From an uncultured Eubacteriales bacterium (GTDB lineage Bacteria > Bacillota > Clostridia > Oscillospirales > Acutalibacteraceae), in contig CAJTXF010000008.1 of the NCBI GenBank assembly GCA_910580045.1, positions 1 through 64,000 of the forward strand: a stretch of 64,000 nt of DNA. The letters are read 5' to 3'. The notes beneath the pieces are model-generated. The model did not search any database. It saw only the letters and a list, made by a program, of their open reading frames with translations, and was not told the origin of the DNA. Below, piece by piece: positions 18,195-27,395 of this stretch. Made by a program: the position numbers and the translations under genes. Position 1 is the stretch's first letter. Each line of letters starts with the position of its first letter.

Positions 18195-20081
18195 ATGACA
18201 ATTGATACAATCCACTGCAAGCACATGAGAAAAACCACCCGCTCTCCCAAACGGGCGCTGTGTCTCCTGCTGGCGGCGCTGACTTTGTGCGCCTGCCTGC
18301 CCGCATGGGGACTGGGCGCTAAAGCGGCAGGTACCCCCACCAACCTGGGACTGGCAGAGCACGGTATTATGGCCTATAACGAAGGCTGGCAGTACTCCTA
18401 TGGGGGCAAGGGCGAAACTGTGGGCGGCGTGCGGGTCTCGGACTGCGCGGGCTTGATTTACTCCTACTTCTCCGATTTGGGCGTTGGCGGCTGCATGGGC
18501 GGCGCTACTTCCCAGGCCACCCAGAACTGCATTCTCACCGGCCTGTTTGAAGAGGGCCTGCCCCGTATCCATGGACTGGCTCTGACCATTCTGGAGCCGG
18601 GCGCTACCGATGATTACAGCCATATTGGCATCTACATAGGCGGCGAGGAGTCCTGCGAGAACTCTGACTATGGCACCAACATGGTGCGGGCCTCCATCTA
18701 CCGCCGGGGCTGGACCACCTGGCATTTGTTTGACAACGGCGTCCGTTATCCCCGGGAGGGCTGGTATGAGTTTGACGGGGGCATGGTTCACTATACCAAC
18801 TATGAGTACGACGTGAACACCACCATTGATGGGTATACTATCGGCGCGGATGGCTTTGCACAGCTCTCTGACGGGGAGCGGGCACCAGTGGACAGCTCCA
18901 TGGTGAGCACAGACTTTGTCTCCGCTGAGGAGGTGCGCAGCTGGCTGGTGACCAATGGATGGAGCGGCTCCAATGATTTTGATTATAATGCCAAGGTTTC
19001 TTCCACATCTGTCAACCTGCGGGCTGAGCCCAACACTAGCTCCACGATAGTGGCCACGCTCTCTAAAGGTACCCGCCTGCACATTGACGGCCCCGCTGTT
19101 GAGGGTGAGGCGGTTGCTGTGGGCACTTGGATTGGAGACCAGGACCATGTGGGTGACGAAGACTACGGCTATGAAAATGCTCAGCTATTCTCCAAATGGT
19201 ACCCAGTCACTACTATTCACGGTCAGTCCGGCTATGTGTCTGAGGCTTATATTGAGCTGGTCATCTCTGCTCCCACAATCACCTGTGATGGTGAAAGCGT
19301 GACCATTGATGCCGGCGGATATTCGGATTCTATCTATTACACTACTGATGGCAGCGAGCCCACGGAGGAAAGCGAGCTCTACCTCTCCCCTGTCTATCAG
19401 CTGAGCTGCACATATCAGGCCGCTGTCATCCGCAATGGCGTGGTGGGGCCTGTCACCACAGTCACTGTGATGGGGAATGGTGCGATTTTCACGGACTTTA
19501 CTTATAAAAACTGGTTCGCGCCTCATGTGGACAAGGCTGTGGGCCTGGGCCTGTTTAGCGGCACCTCTGCCAACACTTTCAGTCCCAATACCACTCTGAC
19601 CCGGGCTCAGCTGGTGAAAATTCTGGCCAATATGAGCGGCGAGGATACCAGCAGCTATGAATTCGGGGACAGCATTCCGGCTTTCTCTGATGTGCAGGAG
19701 AATGCCTATTATTACCACGACTTGGCCTGGGCAGTACAGGCGGGGATTGTTTCCAAAGGCAAAAAGTTCAATCCCAGTGCCAGTGTTCCCAGAGAGCAGC
19801 TCTGTCTCATGCTGAGCAATATGGCCAAGCGTTATGACGCCGCATTGGATGACAGCCAGGACAAGCTGTTCTCGGATGATGACAAAATCAGCAGCTGGGC
19901 AAAGACCGCTGTATATGAGATGCGGAATCTGGGCGTTGTCAGCGGCACAGGAAACAATGCTTTTGACCCCAAGGGCACCAGCACACGGGCAACTGCAGCC
20001 ACCATGCTGGTAAGTTTCTACAATAAGGTGGTTGCTCTCCACGATACCAGCGGTGACAATCTGCCTGCTACAAAGGCGTAA
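18195..20081 (+). CDS. NlpC/P60-type cell-wall hydrolase with SH3 and SLH domains
   Basis: A 628-residue exported protein. A positively charged N terminus and hydrophobic signal (about residues 20-45) precede an NlpC/P60-like domain with catalytic Cys84 (VSDCAGLIYSY) and His143 (DYSHIGIYIG). A bacterial SH3 domain (about 270-352, SVNLRAEPNTSSTIVATL), a chitobiase/FN3-like segment (YYTTDGSEPTEE) and three SLH repeats to the end follow. It would cleave peptidoglycan stem peptides while bound to wall polymer. GAGAGG lies 8 nt before the ATG. It is divergent from another SLH gene. Confidence 0.85.
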   Translation: MTIDTIHCKHMRKTTRSPKRALCLLLAALTLCACLPAWGLGAKAAGTPTNLGLAEHGIMAYNEGWQYSYGGKGETVGGVRVSDCAGLIYSYFSDLGVGGCMGGATSQATQNCILTGLFEEGLPRIHGLALTILEPGATDDYSHIGIYIGGEESCENSDYGTNMVRASIYRRGWTTWHLFDNGVRYPREGWYEFDGGMVHYTNYEYDVNTTIDGYTIGADGFAQLSDGERAPVDSSMVSTDFVSAEEVRSWLVTNGWSGSNDFDYNAKVSSTSVNLRAEPNTSSTIVATLSKGTRLHIDGPAVEGEAVAVGTWIGDQDHVGDEDYGYENAQLFSKWYPVTTIHGQSGYVSEAYIELVISAPTITCDGESVTIDAGGYSDSIYYTTDGSEPTEESELYLSPVYQLSCTYQAAVIRNGVVGPVTTVTVMGNGAIFTDFTYKNWFAPHVDKAVGLGLFSGTSANTFSPNTTLTRAQLVKILANMSGEDTSSYEFGDSIPAFSDVQENAYYYHDLAWAVQAGIVSKGKKFNPSASVPREQLCLMLSNMAKRYDAALDDSQDKLFSDDDKISSWAKTAVYEMRNLGVVSGTGNNAFDPKGTSTRATAATMLVSFYNKVVALHDTSGDNLPATKA

Positions 20082-20122
20082 GAATTTAAGTGCGTAGCAA
20101 CATCATATAAACCGGCCTGACG

Positions 20123-20160
20123 AAAAAAAGCAGTGGAAGCCTTTCTCCACTGCTTTTCTT
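20123..20160 (+). terminator. Terminator of the NlpC/P60-SLH gene
   Basis: A 10-bp stem 20128-20137/20146-20155 (AAGCAGTGGA/TCCACTGCTT) followed by TTTCTT and preceded by A7. Confidence 0.8.
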
Positions 20161-20186
20161 CATTTCCAAATTTGTTTCTGCATACT

Positions 20187-20230
20187 AAAAAGAGAGCTGT
20201 CCGCATATGACTTGCGGACAGCTCTCTTTT
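20187..20230 (-). terminator. Terminator of the opp operon
   Basis: A perfect 18-bp stem 20187-20204/20213-20230 with an 8-nt loop. On the minus strand it begins at the stop codon of the ApbE-like gene and ends in a T run. It can also act on the plus strand. Confidence 0.8.
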
Positions 20231-21512
20231 AGTGAATCAGTTCAGTTTCGTAGGTCTGCTCTGCCCCGTCGTAGAGGTTAAAGAGCGTCAGTTCTGGCTC
20301 GGTATACAGAATTCTTGTCCCGTTTGTCAGGACAGCATAGATGCGCTGGGCACTGAGCTGGCCAAAAGCCGAGGGAAACAGCCCATCAGAGATGAAGATG
20401 GGTTCCGCCTCCAGAATCAGCGCTGCACAGCCCTCTTCCCTGCTGTACAGCGTGAGAGAATCAGTACCGGTTCGGCAGAGGCCGTCCGTCATATCAATAT
20501 AGCTGTGGCGCAGAGAGTTATTCCCAAACACATAGCAACGGCCTTCATCCAGCTCATTTAGAGGAAAGGTCCGCAGGCTTACAGCATTAACCGGCTCCTC
20601 AAATTCCGCCTGGGCTGCTATCAGCGCCCTATCCCCTGGCCAATCGTAGAGGGAGAAGGTTTGAGGCCCAGTGTCTTTGCCTAGCTGGCGGGTGATTCCG
20701 TCATAACTGGAGAGCACTCCAGCAGTAAAACCCCGGGCACTCAGTTCATTCGCTATATAGTCGGCAATAAAGGCTGTACGCTGCCAGCCGAAGTCCAGGT
20801 AACAGGTCCGGCCCACCCCCTCGGCGTATTCCTGGTACTGCTGGGAGACGTTCAGCCGCAGGGTGTTCTCTCCCAGGAGGGTAACGGACACATGCTCCGG
20901 CTCTCGGGCAAAGTCTGCCAGCTCCTGGCAGAAGCGGGCCATCTCTTCATTCTGGAACGGGTCCAGCTCTTGGGCAGAGGAATCGTCCTCACAGAAGAAC
21001 AAATCCCCATACACCGAGTAGAGGGGGCCCAGGCAGACCGCACGGCTGCCTGCCTGCTCTGCCTGCTCAAAGGCCTGGTAGAGCACCGAATCCACCTGGA
21101 TATCCTCATTGGGATGCTCATTAATATACTTCATGTTGTGGTTGACGCCCACATCCTCTGGGTCGTCAAAGTCTTCATACACAGTGAACAGCCGGTATGC
21201 GCGCACAGAAAGCTCGCCATAGGCACCGCGCAGAGTGCGCAGCAAATCAGTGGCCCCCATGCCGCCTTCTGTAATCAGATAGCGGAAGGTAAACTCCTGG
21301 CTGCAGCTGACTTCACCAGTGCTGTCCTCCACCTCCACCCAGCCCGCATCTGTGCTGAGCCAAGCATATACACCATACCCCAGGCCAGATATCGCCACAG
21401 TGAGGGCAACAAAAAACAGAGCAATCCGCCAGCCCACATGCTTATCCGAAACCTCTACCCGCTCTACAGGGCGGGGGCCTGTCTGCCTCCTGTCTCTGGC
21501 TTTTCGCGCCAT
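20229..21512 (-). CDS. Membrane-anchored ApbE-fold protein, active site degenerate
   Basis: A 427-residue protein with one N-terminal membrane segment (about residues 29-52) and an extracytoplasmic remainder. The order of motifs follows ApbE (FAD:protein FMN transferase): KYINEHPNEDIQVDSVLYQA, LGPLYSVYGDLF, LDFGWQRTAFIADYIANEL and a YIDMTDGL segment. The usual DxGGxxKG becomes DFGWQRTA, so the Lys and Gly of the FAD site are lost. It may therefore not transfer flavin. It starts one base after the oppF stop without a clear ribosome binding site, as the last gene of the opp operon. The family call is an inference from motif order. Confidence 0.6.
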   Translation of the reverse strand: MARKARDRRQTGPRPVERVEVSDKHVGWRIALFFVALTVAISGLGYGVYAWLSTDAGWVEVEDSTGEVSCSQEFTFRYLITEGGMGATDLLRTLRGAYGELSVRAYRLFTVYEDFDDPEDVGVNHNMKYINEHPNEDIQVDSVLYQAFEQAEQAGSRAVCLGPLYSVYGDLFFCEDDSSAQELDPFQNEEMARFCQELADFAREPEHVSVTLLGENTLRLNVSQQYQEYAEGVGRTCYLDFGWQRTAFIADYIANELSARGFTAGVLSSYDGITRQLGKDTGPQTFSLYDWPGDRALIAAQAEFEEPVNAVSLRTFPLNELDEGRCYVFGNNSLRHSYIDMTDGLCRTGTDSLTLYSREEGCAALILEAEPIFISDGLFPSAFGQLSAQRIYAVLTNGTRILYTEPELTLFNLYDGAEQTYETELIH

Positions 21513-21513
21513 A

Positions 21514-22818
21514 CTAGAATAGCGCGGCGATTAGCAGCAGAATCAGGAACAGCGCCACAATCGCACCAAAAATGCAGAAGCCGATAACCGCGCCTTTCTT
21601 GCAGGCTTTGTAGTTCTTAATGTAATTCTTGCTCTTGAAAATCAGCGCGCCGATAATACCTAAAACCGGCAGCAGCAGGGACAGCAGCAAATACCAAATG
21701 CTGCCTGTGTCATGCAGAGGCGCATTGAGAATCTCGCTGGTGTCTACACTGTCGTCCTCACTTGCCGCTGCCCCAGGAGCGTTAGGGTCACGAATGGTAA
21801 TAGACTTCATGGGCACACCAGCCTCGCGGATGGCTTTATACTCCTCCAGCTCCTTCTTGCTGCCATAAACAAAGTGGTTATTTCCAATGTCCACCAGCTC
21901 CGGCTCGTCAGTGCTGTAGTCGTGGATGGACGGGTCATAGGTAAACAGCACCTTGTTCTTCTCCAACTGGGGGTCCGGAATGGGGATGGCAGAAATCAGG
22001 GAACGGGTGTAGGGGTGCATGGGGAAGTTGAACAGCTCTTCCGCCTCAGCAACCTCTACAATTTTCCCCTTATAGATAACGCCGATTCTGTCAGAAATAA
22101 AGCGGACAATGGACAAGTCATGGGCAATGAACAGATAGGTCACGTCCCGCTCCTGCTGGAACTTTTTCAGCAGGTTCAATACTTGGGCGCGGATGGATAC
22201 GTCCAAAGCGGAGATAGGCTCGTCCGCCACCACCAGCTCCGGCTCCATAACCATGGCCCGGGCCAGGCCAATACGCTGGCGCTGGCCGCCGGAGAACTCG
22301 TGAGGATAACGGGTCAAGTGCTCAGGCAGCAGGCCCACCTCGTTAATCATGTTCCGGACCTTCTCCACCCGGTCCGCCTCATTCTCGAACAGGTGGAAGT
22401 TGTAGAGGCCCTCGGACACGATATAATCTACCGTGGCCCGCTCGTTCAGAGAGGCGGCAGGGTCCTGGAACACCATCTGGATGTTGCGGATAACCTCCCT
22501 GTCCAAAGAGCGGGAGATTTTGCCGGAGATGGGCACACCCTTGTAGAGAATCTGTCCAGCGGCGCAGGGGTTGACTCGAATCACAGCCCGGCCGATGGTG
22601 GTCTTGCCGGAGCCAGATTCACCCACCAGAGAGAATGTCTCGCCCTTATAGATGTCGAAGGAGGCATTCTGCACGGCCTTTACCGCATTGTCCCCCTTGC
22701 CGAAGGTAATATCCACATTGCGGATAGACAGAAGCACCTCCCGGCCGGTCTTGGGGTCTATGGGCCCGTGCTCGGGCAGATGATGCACTTTTGCGCTGGT
22801 TTCAGCAATCTTTGGCAT
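21514..22818 (-). CDS. oppF: Oligopeptide ABC transporter ATPase OppF with C-terminal membrane segments
   Basis: A 434-residue ATPase. Walker A GESGSGKT is at residues 66-73, followed by [10 protein letters not shown], signature FSGGQRQR, Walker B ELVVADEP and the His switch AHDLS. The OppF/DppF C-terminal region ([16 protein letters not shown]) follows. The last 70 residues are unusual: two hydrophobic segments (about 375-395 and 410-434, ending [18 protein letters not shown]) attach the ATPase to a predicted hairpin membrane domain. The start at 22818 follows AAGGAGGG. It powers peptide import with OppD. Confidence 0.9.
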   Translation of the reverse strand: MPKIAETSAKVHHLPEHGPIDPKTGREVLLSIRNVDITFGKGDNAVKAVQNASFDIYKGETFSLVGESGSGKTTIGRAVIRVNPCAAGQILYKGVPISGKISRSLDREVIRNIQMVFQDPAASLNERATVDYIVSEGLYNFHLFENEADRVEKVRNMINEVGLLPEHLTRYPHEFSGGQRQRIGLARAMVMEPELVVADEPISALDVSIRAQVLNLLKKFQQERDVTYLFIAHDLSIVRFISDRIGVIYKGKIVEVAEAEELFNFPMHPYTRSLISAIPIPDPQLEKNKVLFTYDPSIHDYSTDEPELVDIGNNHFVYGSKKELEEYKAIREAGVPMKSITIRDPNAPGAAASEDDSVDTSEILNAPLHDTGSIWYLLLSLLLPVLGIIGALIFKSKNYIKNYKACKKGAVIGFCIFGAIVALFLILLLIAALF

Positions 22819-22834
22819 TTGCTGGCCCTCCTTC

Positions 22835-24580
22835 CTATATGTTGAAAGCTCGCATGAGCTTTTCATGGATGTCTTGAATCATCTCGGGCTTCTCAATGTG
22901 AGGCGCCCGGGGGTCCAGCAGCCAAGTTTTGGCAAAATGAGTCTCTGTCACCGGGAACATTGGAGGCTCCATCATAGTATCCAGCTTCAGGCAGTAGGGA
23001 TTGCGGGGCGCAAAGGGGTCACCCGTAATCTCATTATAGAGAGAGGGCGGCGTGCCCGTGATAGAGTAGAGCTTGGTATTGCGCTGGGCAAGCTGGGGCA
23101 GGCTGGACAGCAGGGCCCAGGTATAGGGATGGCGGGGGTCGTAGAAGACCTCCTCTACCTGGCCCAGCTCCACAACCTGGCCTGCGTACAGCACAGCCAC
23201 CCGGTCAGCCACATTGGCCACAACGCCCAAATCGTGGGTGATGAACACAATGGTATACCCAAACTCCTTCTGCAAATCCTTCAGCAGCTTGATAATCTGA
23301 GCCTGGATGGTCACATCCAGAGCAGTGGTGGGCTCGTCGCAAATAAGGATTTTCGGCTGGCAGGAGAGGGCAATGGCAATTACAATACGCTGGCGCATAC
23401 CGCCGGAGTACTGGAAGGGATAGTCGTCAAACCGGGCCTCAGCATTGGGAATACCCACCTTGTGCATCAGCTGAATGGCACGGGCACGGGCCTCAGCCTC
23501 AGAGCAATTCTGGTGCTTGAGAATGATAGAGGTAATCTGCTTGCCGATGGTGATAATGGGGTTCAGAGAGGTCATTGGGTCTTGGAAGACTGTGGCAATG
23601 CGCCGGCCGCGAATCTGACCCCAGTCTCCGGCAAACTTCACATTTGCCAGGTTCAGGGTGCAGGTGCCGTGGAGGGTGTCAGCGGTCTCGTCCAGATAGC
23701 GCACCCGGAAGACCACCTTGTCAAACACCTGGTCATTCCGGGGGTCTATCCCCAGTTCCATGGCCTTTTTAATCTCCTTGAGCAGCTTTTGAATCAGCTG
23801 TACCCGCTTGTGGAAGGGATACCGGCCCACGGAGAGGAAAATCTCTTTTGCCAGTATCTCATTGCGCTTCTTGGCCTCAGTGCTGGCCTCCCCAGAGGTC
23901 TCCTTGGTGTATTGGGCCTTGAGCGCCTCCATGCGCTTGTTGTAATCCTCGTTATATTTGGCATCGGACTTCACCGCTGCAACGGCGGCCTTCTCTTTGG
24001 CCGCGAACTCGGCTTTCAGGCGCTTGAGTTCATTGTCAAAGCCCTTAATCTGCCGGGCCAGCTCATTGCTCTTTTCCTTCTCTGTCCGGGAGTCCAGGGT
24101 CTGCTTGAGGTTAAAGGTCTCCGCCCGCTTGAACTGCAAATCTTTGACAGCGCTCTCATGGGCAGCTCGCTCTTCATCGCTGACAGACATCTTCCTCCGG
24201 CGCTCGCTCTCCAGCTCCTTCATCTTGCGGAAAGTGGCCGCGCCAGACTCCAGTCTGGAGAATTCATCCAGCTTCTTTTGGGTGTTAGCTATGGTACTTC
24301 TGGCACTGCCTCGCAGGCGCACATGGGTATCAGCCAGCTCATCGTCATTGAAAATAATGCTGCCCTTGTCAATAAAGCCGTTGGAGTCCAGCATACCTGC
24401 AAAGGTCTTGGTGAACACGGACTTACCTGAGCCGGACTCTCCCACAATGGCAATGGACTCGTTCTCGTAAATGTCCAGGGAGATGCCCCGGATGGCGGTC
24501 AGAATTCTGCCGCGCACCCGGAACTTTACCTCCAAATCCTTTACAGAGAGCAGAACCTTCTTCTTTTCGTTGTTATCCAC
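22835..24580 (-). CDS. oppD: Oligopeptide ABC transporter ATPase OppD with large charged insertion
   Basis: A 581-residue ATPase against about 330-350 for typical OppD. Walker A GESGSGKS is at 47-54, but the Q-loop FQDP is only at 332-335. The intervening 230 or so extra residues are highly charged and heptad-like (about residues 95-280, rich in K/E/R), suggesting an antiparallel coiled coil. Signature YSGGMRQR (391-398), Walker B ILICDEP (411-417) and THDLG are intact. The C terminus has the [12 protein letters not shown] peptide-transporter motif. The gaps to oppC and oppF are 12 and 16 nt. Confidence 0.9.
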   Translation of the reverse strand: MDNNEKKKVLLSVKDLEVKFRVRGRILTAIRGISLDIYENESIAIVGESGSGKSVFTKTFAGMLDSNGFIDKGSIIFNDDELADTHVRLRGSARSTIANTQKKLDEFSRLESGAATFRKMKELESERRRKMSVSDEERAAHESAVKDLQFKRAETFNLKQTLDSRTEKEKSNELARQIKGFDNELKRLKAEFAAKEKAAVAAVKSDAKYNEDYNKRMEALKAQYTKETSGEASTEAKKRNEILAKEIFLSVGRYPFHKRVQLIQKLLKEIKKAMELGIDPRNDQVFDKVVFRVRYLDETADTLHGTCTLNLANVKFAGDWGQIRGRRIATVFQDPMTSLNPIITIGKQITSIILKHQNCSEAEARARAIQLMHKVGIPNAEARFDDYPFQYSGGMRQRIVIAIALSCQPKILICDEPTTALDVTIQAQIIKLLKDLQKEFGYTIVFITHDLGVVANVADRVAVLYAGQVVELGQVEEVFYDPRHPYTWALLSSLPQLAQRNTKLYSITGTPPSLYNEITGDPFAPRNPYCLKLDTMMEPPMFPVTETHFAKTWLLDPRAPHIEKPEMIQDIHEKLMRAFNI

Positions 24581-24592
24581 GGTGTGCCCTCC

Positions 24593-25570
24593 TTACATAT
24601 GTGTTCTGGGGTCAGACGCGTCGCCCAAATTCTGGCCGACTACATACAGCACCACGGTGATAATGGAGGCCACGATAACCGGGCTCCAGAACTCAAACTG
24701 CCAGCCAGTGGTGACCATGGCAGGCTCTGCCTCGAAAATCAGCCGGCCCAGAGACATATCCTTCAAACCAATGCCAATATAGGCCAAGAACACCTCATAA
24801 GAGATGTAAGAGGGGATTTCCGTGGCGGCCAGCGTCATAATGAAAGAGGTCATAAAGGGCAGGATGTTTTTCATGGCAATCCGGCGGATGGGCGTGCCCA
24901 GGCAGCGGGAAGCCAGGTTGTATTCCCTGTCCCGAATGATGATAACCTGTATCCGGATGGAATAGGCAATACCCAGCCAGCCGGTAACTGTCAGGGCAAA
25001 GACCATGGTCCAGAAGCTGGCGTTGAAGAGCATGACCAGCACGGTAATCAGCAGGATATAGGGGATATTTACGACGATGTTATAGACCTCCATCATAAAG
25101 GCATCCACCTTTTTGGAGAAGCCCCACACTGCCCCCAGCAGAATACCGATGGTCATGTTGATAACAGCGCAAATCAGAGCAAGGGAGATAGAGATTTTGG
25201 AGCCTACCCAGATAGCGTCAAAGGTGGGCTCGCCGGACGCGCCGGCACCTAGAATCCAGTGGAGGCTATGCCCAAACTTTTCCATGGCAGCCCCAGGCAT
25301 CAGGTGCTTGGCAGCGGCGTCAGTCAGGTTGGCGTAGCGGTCAAAATGAATCAGCGAGGGATACACATAGGCAAACAGAATGATGACCCCCAACAGCGCC
25401 AGCACCATAATGTTGATTTTTTTCCGAAAGAACACTCGAAGCACCGACTGCCAGTAGGAATACCTGGGAGCGGTGATTTTTTCGCTCTCCTCATCGTCAT
25501 GCTGCACAAAGGTAAACAGTTCCTCCTCCGGCACACCAAGGGAGCTGAGATTGACTTTTTCTTGACTCAT
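24593..25570 (-). CDS. oppC: Oligopeptide ABC transporter permease OppC
   Basis: A 325-residue inner-membrane permease of BPD_transp_1 type. A cytoplasmic N terminus is followed by a first membrane segment (INIMVLALLGVIILFAYVYP), an extracytoplasmic loop and five further segments. The EAA-like loop ASRCLGTPIRRIAMKNILP contacts the ATPases. Two adjacent in-frame ATGs exist at 25573 and 25570. The second has better spacing from AAGGAGGGG (25576-25584). It follows oppB after 13 nt. Confidence 0.92.
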   Translation of the reverse strand: MSQEKVNLSSLGVPEEELFTFVQHDDEESEKITAPRYSYWQSVLRVFFRKKINIMVLALLGVIILFAYVYPSLIHFDRYANLTDAAAKHLMPGAAMEKFGHSLHWILGAGASGEPTFDAIWVGSKISISLALICAVINMTIGILLGAVWGFSKKVDAFMMEVYNIVVNIPYILLITVLVMLFNASFWTMVFALTVTGWLGIAYSIRIQVIIIRDREYNLASRCLGTPIRRIAMKNILPFMTSFIMTLAATEIPSYISYEVFLAYIGIGLKDMSLGRLIFEAEPAMVTTGWQFEFWSPVIVASIITVVLYVVGQNLGDASDPRTHM

Positions 25571-25583
25571 CATTACCCCTCCT

Positions 25584-27155
25584 TCAGCGAGACTCGTCGG
25601 CAAACGAGATACGTGGGTCAACCATAGCCATGAGAACATCGCCCAGGACAATGGAGACCACTGTGATGGCTGCATAGAACAGGGCCACACCCACAATCAC
25701 CGAGTTATCATAGGCATTTATGGCCTGGGTCAGCAGGTTGCCGGTGCCAGGCACTACGTACACCCGCTCCGTAATCAGCGCACCAGTGAGGGCGCCCAAA
25801 ACTGTACCAGGAATGCCGTGGACAATGGGAATGGCAGCGTTCTTGAAAATGTGCTTGAAGAATATCTCATTCTCCGAAAGGCCGCCGGAACGGGCAAACT
25901 TCACATAGTCAGAGTTCATCTGGTCTACCATGTACCGGCGCAGCCACTTCATCAGGTTGCCCGTGGCGGGCAGGCTCAGGGAGACAATGGGCAGCACATA
26001 CATCAGCTTGCTGGAGGAATTCATATCAAAGGTAGTGGGCAGGCCCATGGAGCCACCAATCGCCTTAAACATGAAGATATAAGCCAGCGAAGGCACAGCC
26101 ATGATAAACACAATATACACAGTGCCAATCTTATCCACCAGACCCTCTTTGTGCCGGGCCATGAACACGCCCAAGGGCAGGCCAAGCAGATAGGTCAGGA
26201 TACTGGCCAGAATGCCGATGACAAAGGAATAACCCATTTTGGACATGCCCGCTTTCTCTGTGACCACATCCGTGTAGTCATCCACAAAGCGGGCGCTGAG
26301 CAGTTCAGAGCTCTCCCGAGAGCCTGGCTGATAGGTGGCAGTATGCAGGTCATCCGCGCTGTCCTCAAAATGGCCGGTGGGATAGAGGGTGGGCCGGGTG
26401 ATATATGTGCCCTGGCTCACAGTCATGGTTTCCAGCACGTCCCGCCCATAGTTAACAGAATAGGACTCACCCAGGTTGATAGTGAGCAGGTTCTGATGGA
26501 TAAAGGGGAACTGATTGTCAAAATAGAGCAAATATTTGTGCTTGGTGCCATTGCCCATGATGGCTGGTGAGAAGGTCTTCCCTCCGTACAGGGGGTCATG
26601 GGTGGTGAAGGTCAGGCCCCGCTTGCCAATGTCTGTCTCCTCATTGACATAATGGACAGTATCCACACTGATGATGGAGGTAAAATAGTTCCACAGCCGG
26701 ATGTGCAGGGGCTTGTCCCGGGCGGCAAAAAGCACCTGCTGGCCTCCGGTGGCAATCTTTTTCCGGGACAGGACCGCGTCCAGACGGGTGATAGTGAAAC
26801 CCTGCTTCTCATACTCTTCCGTGAACTTCTTCACATACTCAGCAGTGAGCTCATCATCCTTCTCCGCCTTGCGGCCCAGAGAAATCCCGGCGCGGGTTTC
26901 CTCATCAATCTCGCCGTTCTTTGCCAGCTTGTTTACGTAATCCTGGAAGGTGACATAATCCACATACCCATACTCCTGCCATTTACGGTAAGAGTACGTC
27001 ACCTTGGCATTGTTCGCCTGCTTCTGCCAGGTCAAATCCTTAGCGAAGATCAGGTCACGGTTCAAGAGGGTGTAAATCAGAACCATGATAATTCCCACCA
27101 CCACAATGATGGCGAAAAGACCGTGAAGCAGACGCTTTAATACATATTTTGTCAT
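25584..27155 (-). CDS. oppB: Oligopeptide ABC transporter permease OppB with large external insert
   Basis: A 523-residue permease, roughly 200 residues longer than usual OppB. TM1 spans residues 9-32. It is followed by about 270 residues predicted outside the cell (33-305, charged, with YFDNQFPFIHQNLLTINLGE). Five more membrane segments then follow, including the EAA-like loop KFARSGGLSENEIFFKHIFKNA. In ordinary OppB the TM1-TM2 loop is about 60-70 residues. No strong ribosome binding site precedes the ATG. It follows oppA after 240 nt containing a strong hairpin. Confidence 0.9.
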   Translation of the reverse strand: MTKYVLKRLLHGLFAIIVVVGIIMVLIYTLLNRDLIFAKDLTWQKQANNAKVTYSYRKWQEYGYVDYVTFQDYVNKLAKNGEIDEETRAGISLGRKAEKDDELTAEYVKKFTEEYEKQGFTITRLDAVLSRKKIATGGQQVLFAARDKPLHIRLWNYFTSIISVDTVHYVNEETDIGKRGLTFTTHDPLYGGKTFSPAIMGNGTKHKYLLYFDNQFPFIHQNLLTINLGESYSVNYGRDVLETMTVSQGTYITRPTLYPTGHFEDSADDLHTATYQPGSRESSELLSARFVDDYTDVVTEKAGMSKMGYSFVIGILASILTYLLGLPLGVFMARHKEGLVDKIGTVYIVFIMAVPSLAYIFMFKAIGGSMGLPTTFDMNSSSKLMYVLPIVSLSLPATGNLMKWLRRYMVDQMNSDYVKFARSGGLSENEIFFKHIFKNAAIPIVHGIPGTVLGALTGALITERVYVVPGTGNLLTQAINAYDNSVIVGVALFYAAITVVSIVLGDVLMAMVDPRISFADESR

Positions 27156-27280
27156 AATTTATCATCTACTTTTTCATATAATCATCTGCGTTTTTTGCTG
27201 CGAGTAATTTTCACAATATATAGAGATTGGGGATGGGACACCACGGCCCCATCGCCCATTCTCATCAACAGCTTCCCTAT

Positions 27281-27319
27281 AGACTTCCCGAGGGTAATGA
27301 AATTACCCTTGGGAAGTCT
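27281..27319. repeat. 18-bp hairpin between oppA and oppB
   Basis: Inverted repeat 27281-27298/27302-27319 with a 3-nt loop and a single imperfect pair. No T run follows it on the minus strand. In the opp mRNA it would stand 77 nt after the oppA stop, where a stem-loop commonly protects the binding-protein message or reduces read-through. A weaker GC hairpin lies at about 27334-27352. The remainder of the 240-nt gap shows nothing recognisable. Confidence 0.65.
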
Positions 27320-27395
27320 TGGGCGGCCGCTATGCTCGGCCGGACGAGCCGGCTTCTTTCAAAAACAATTTTCTCAGCGAATCAGCGAAAATCTC

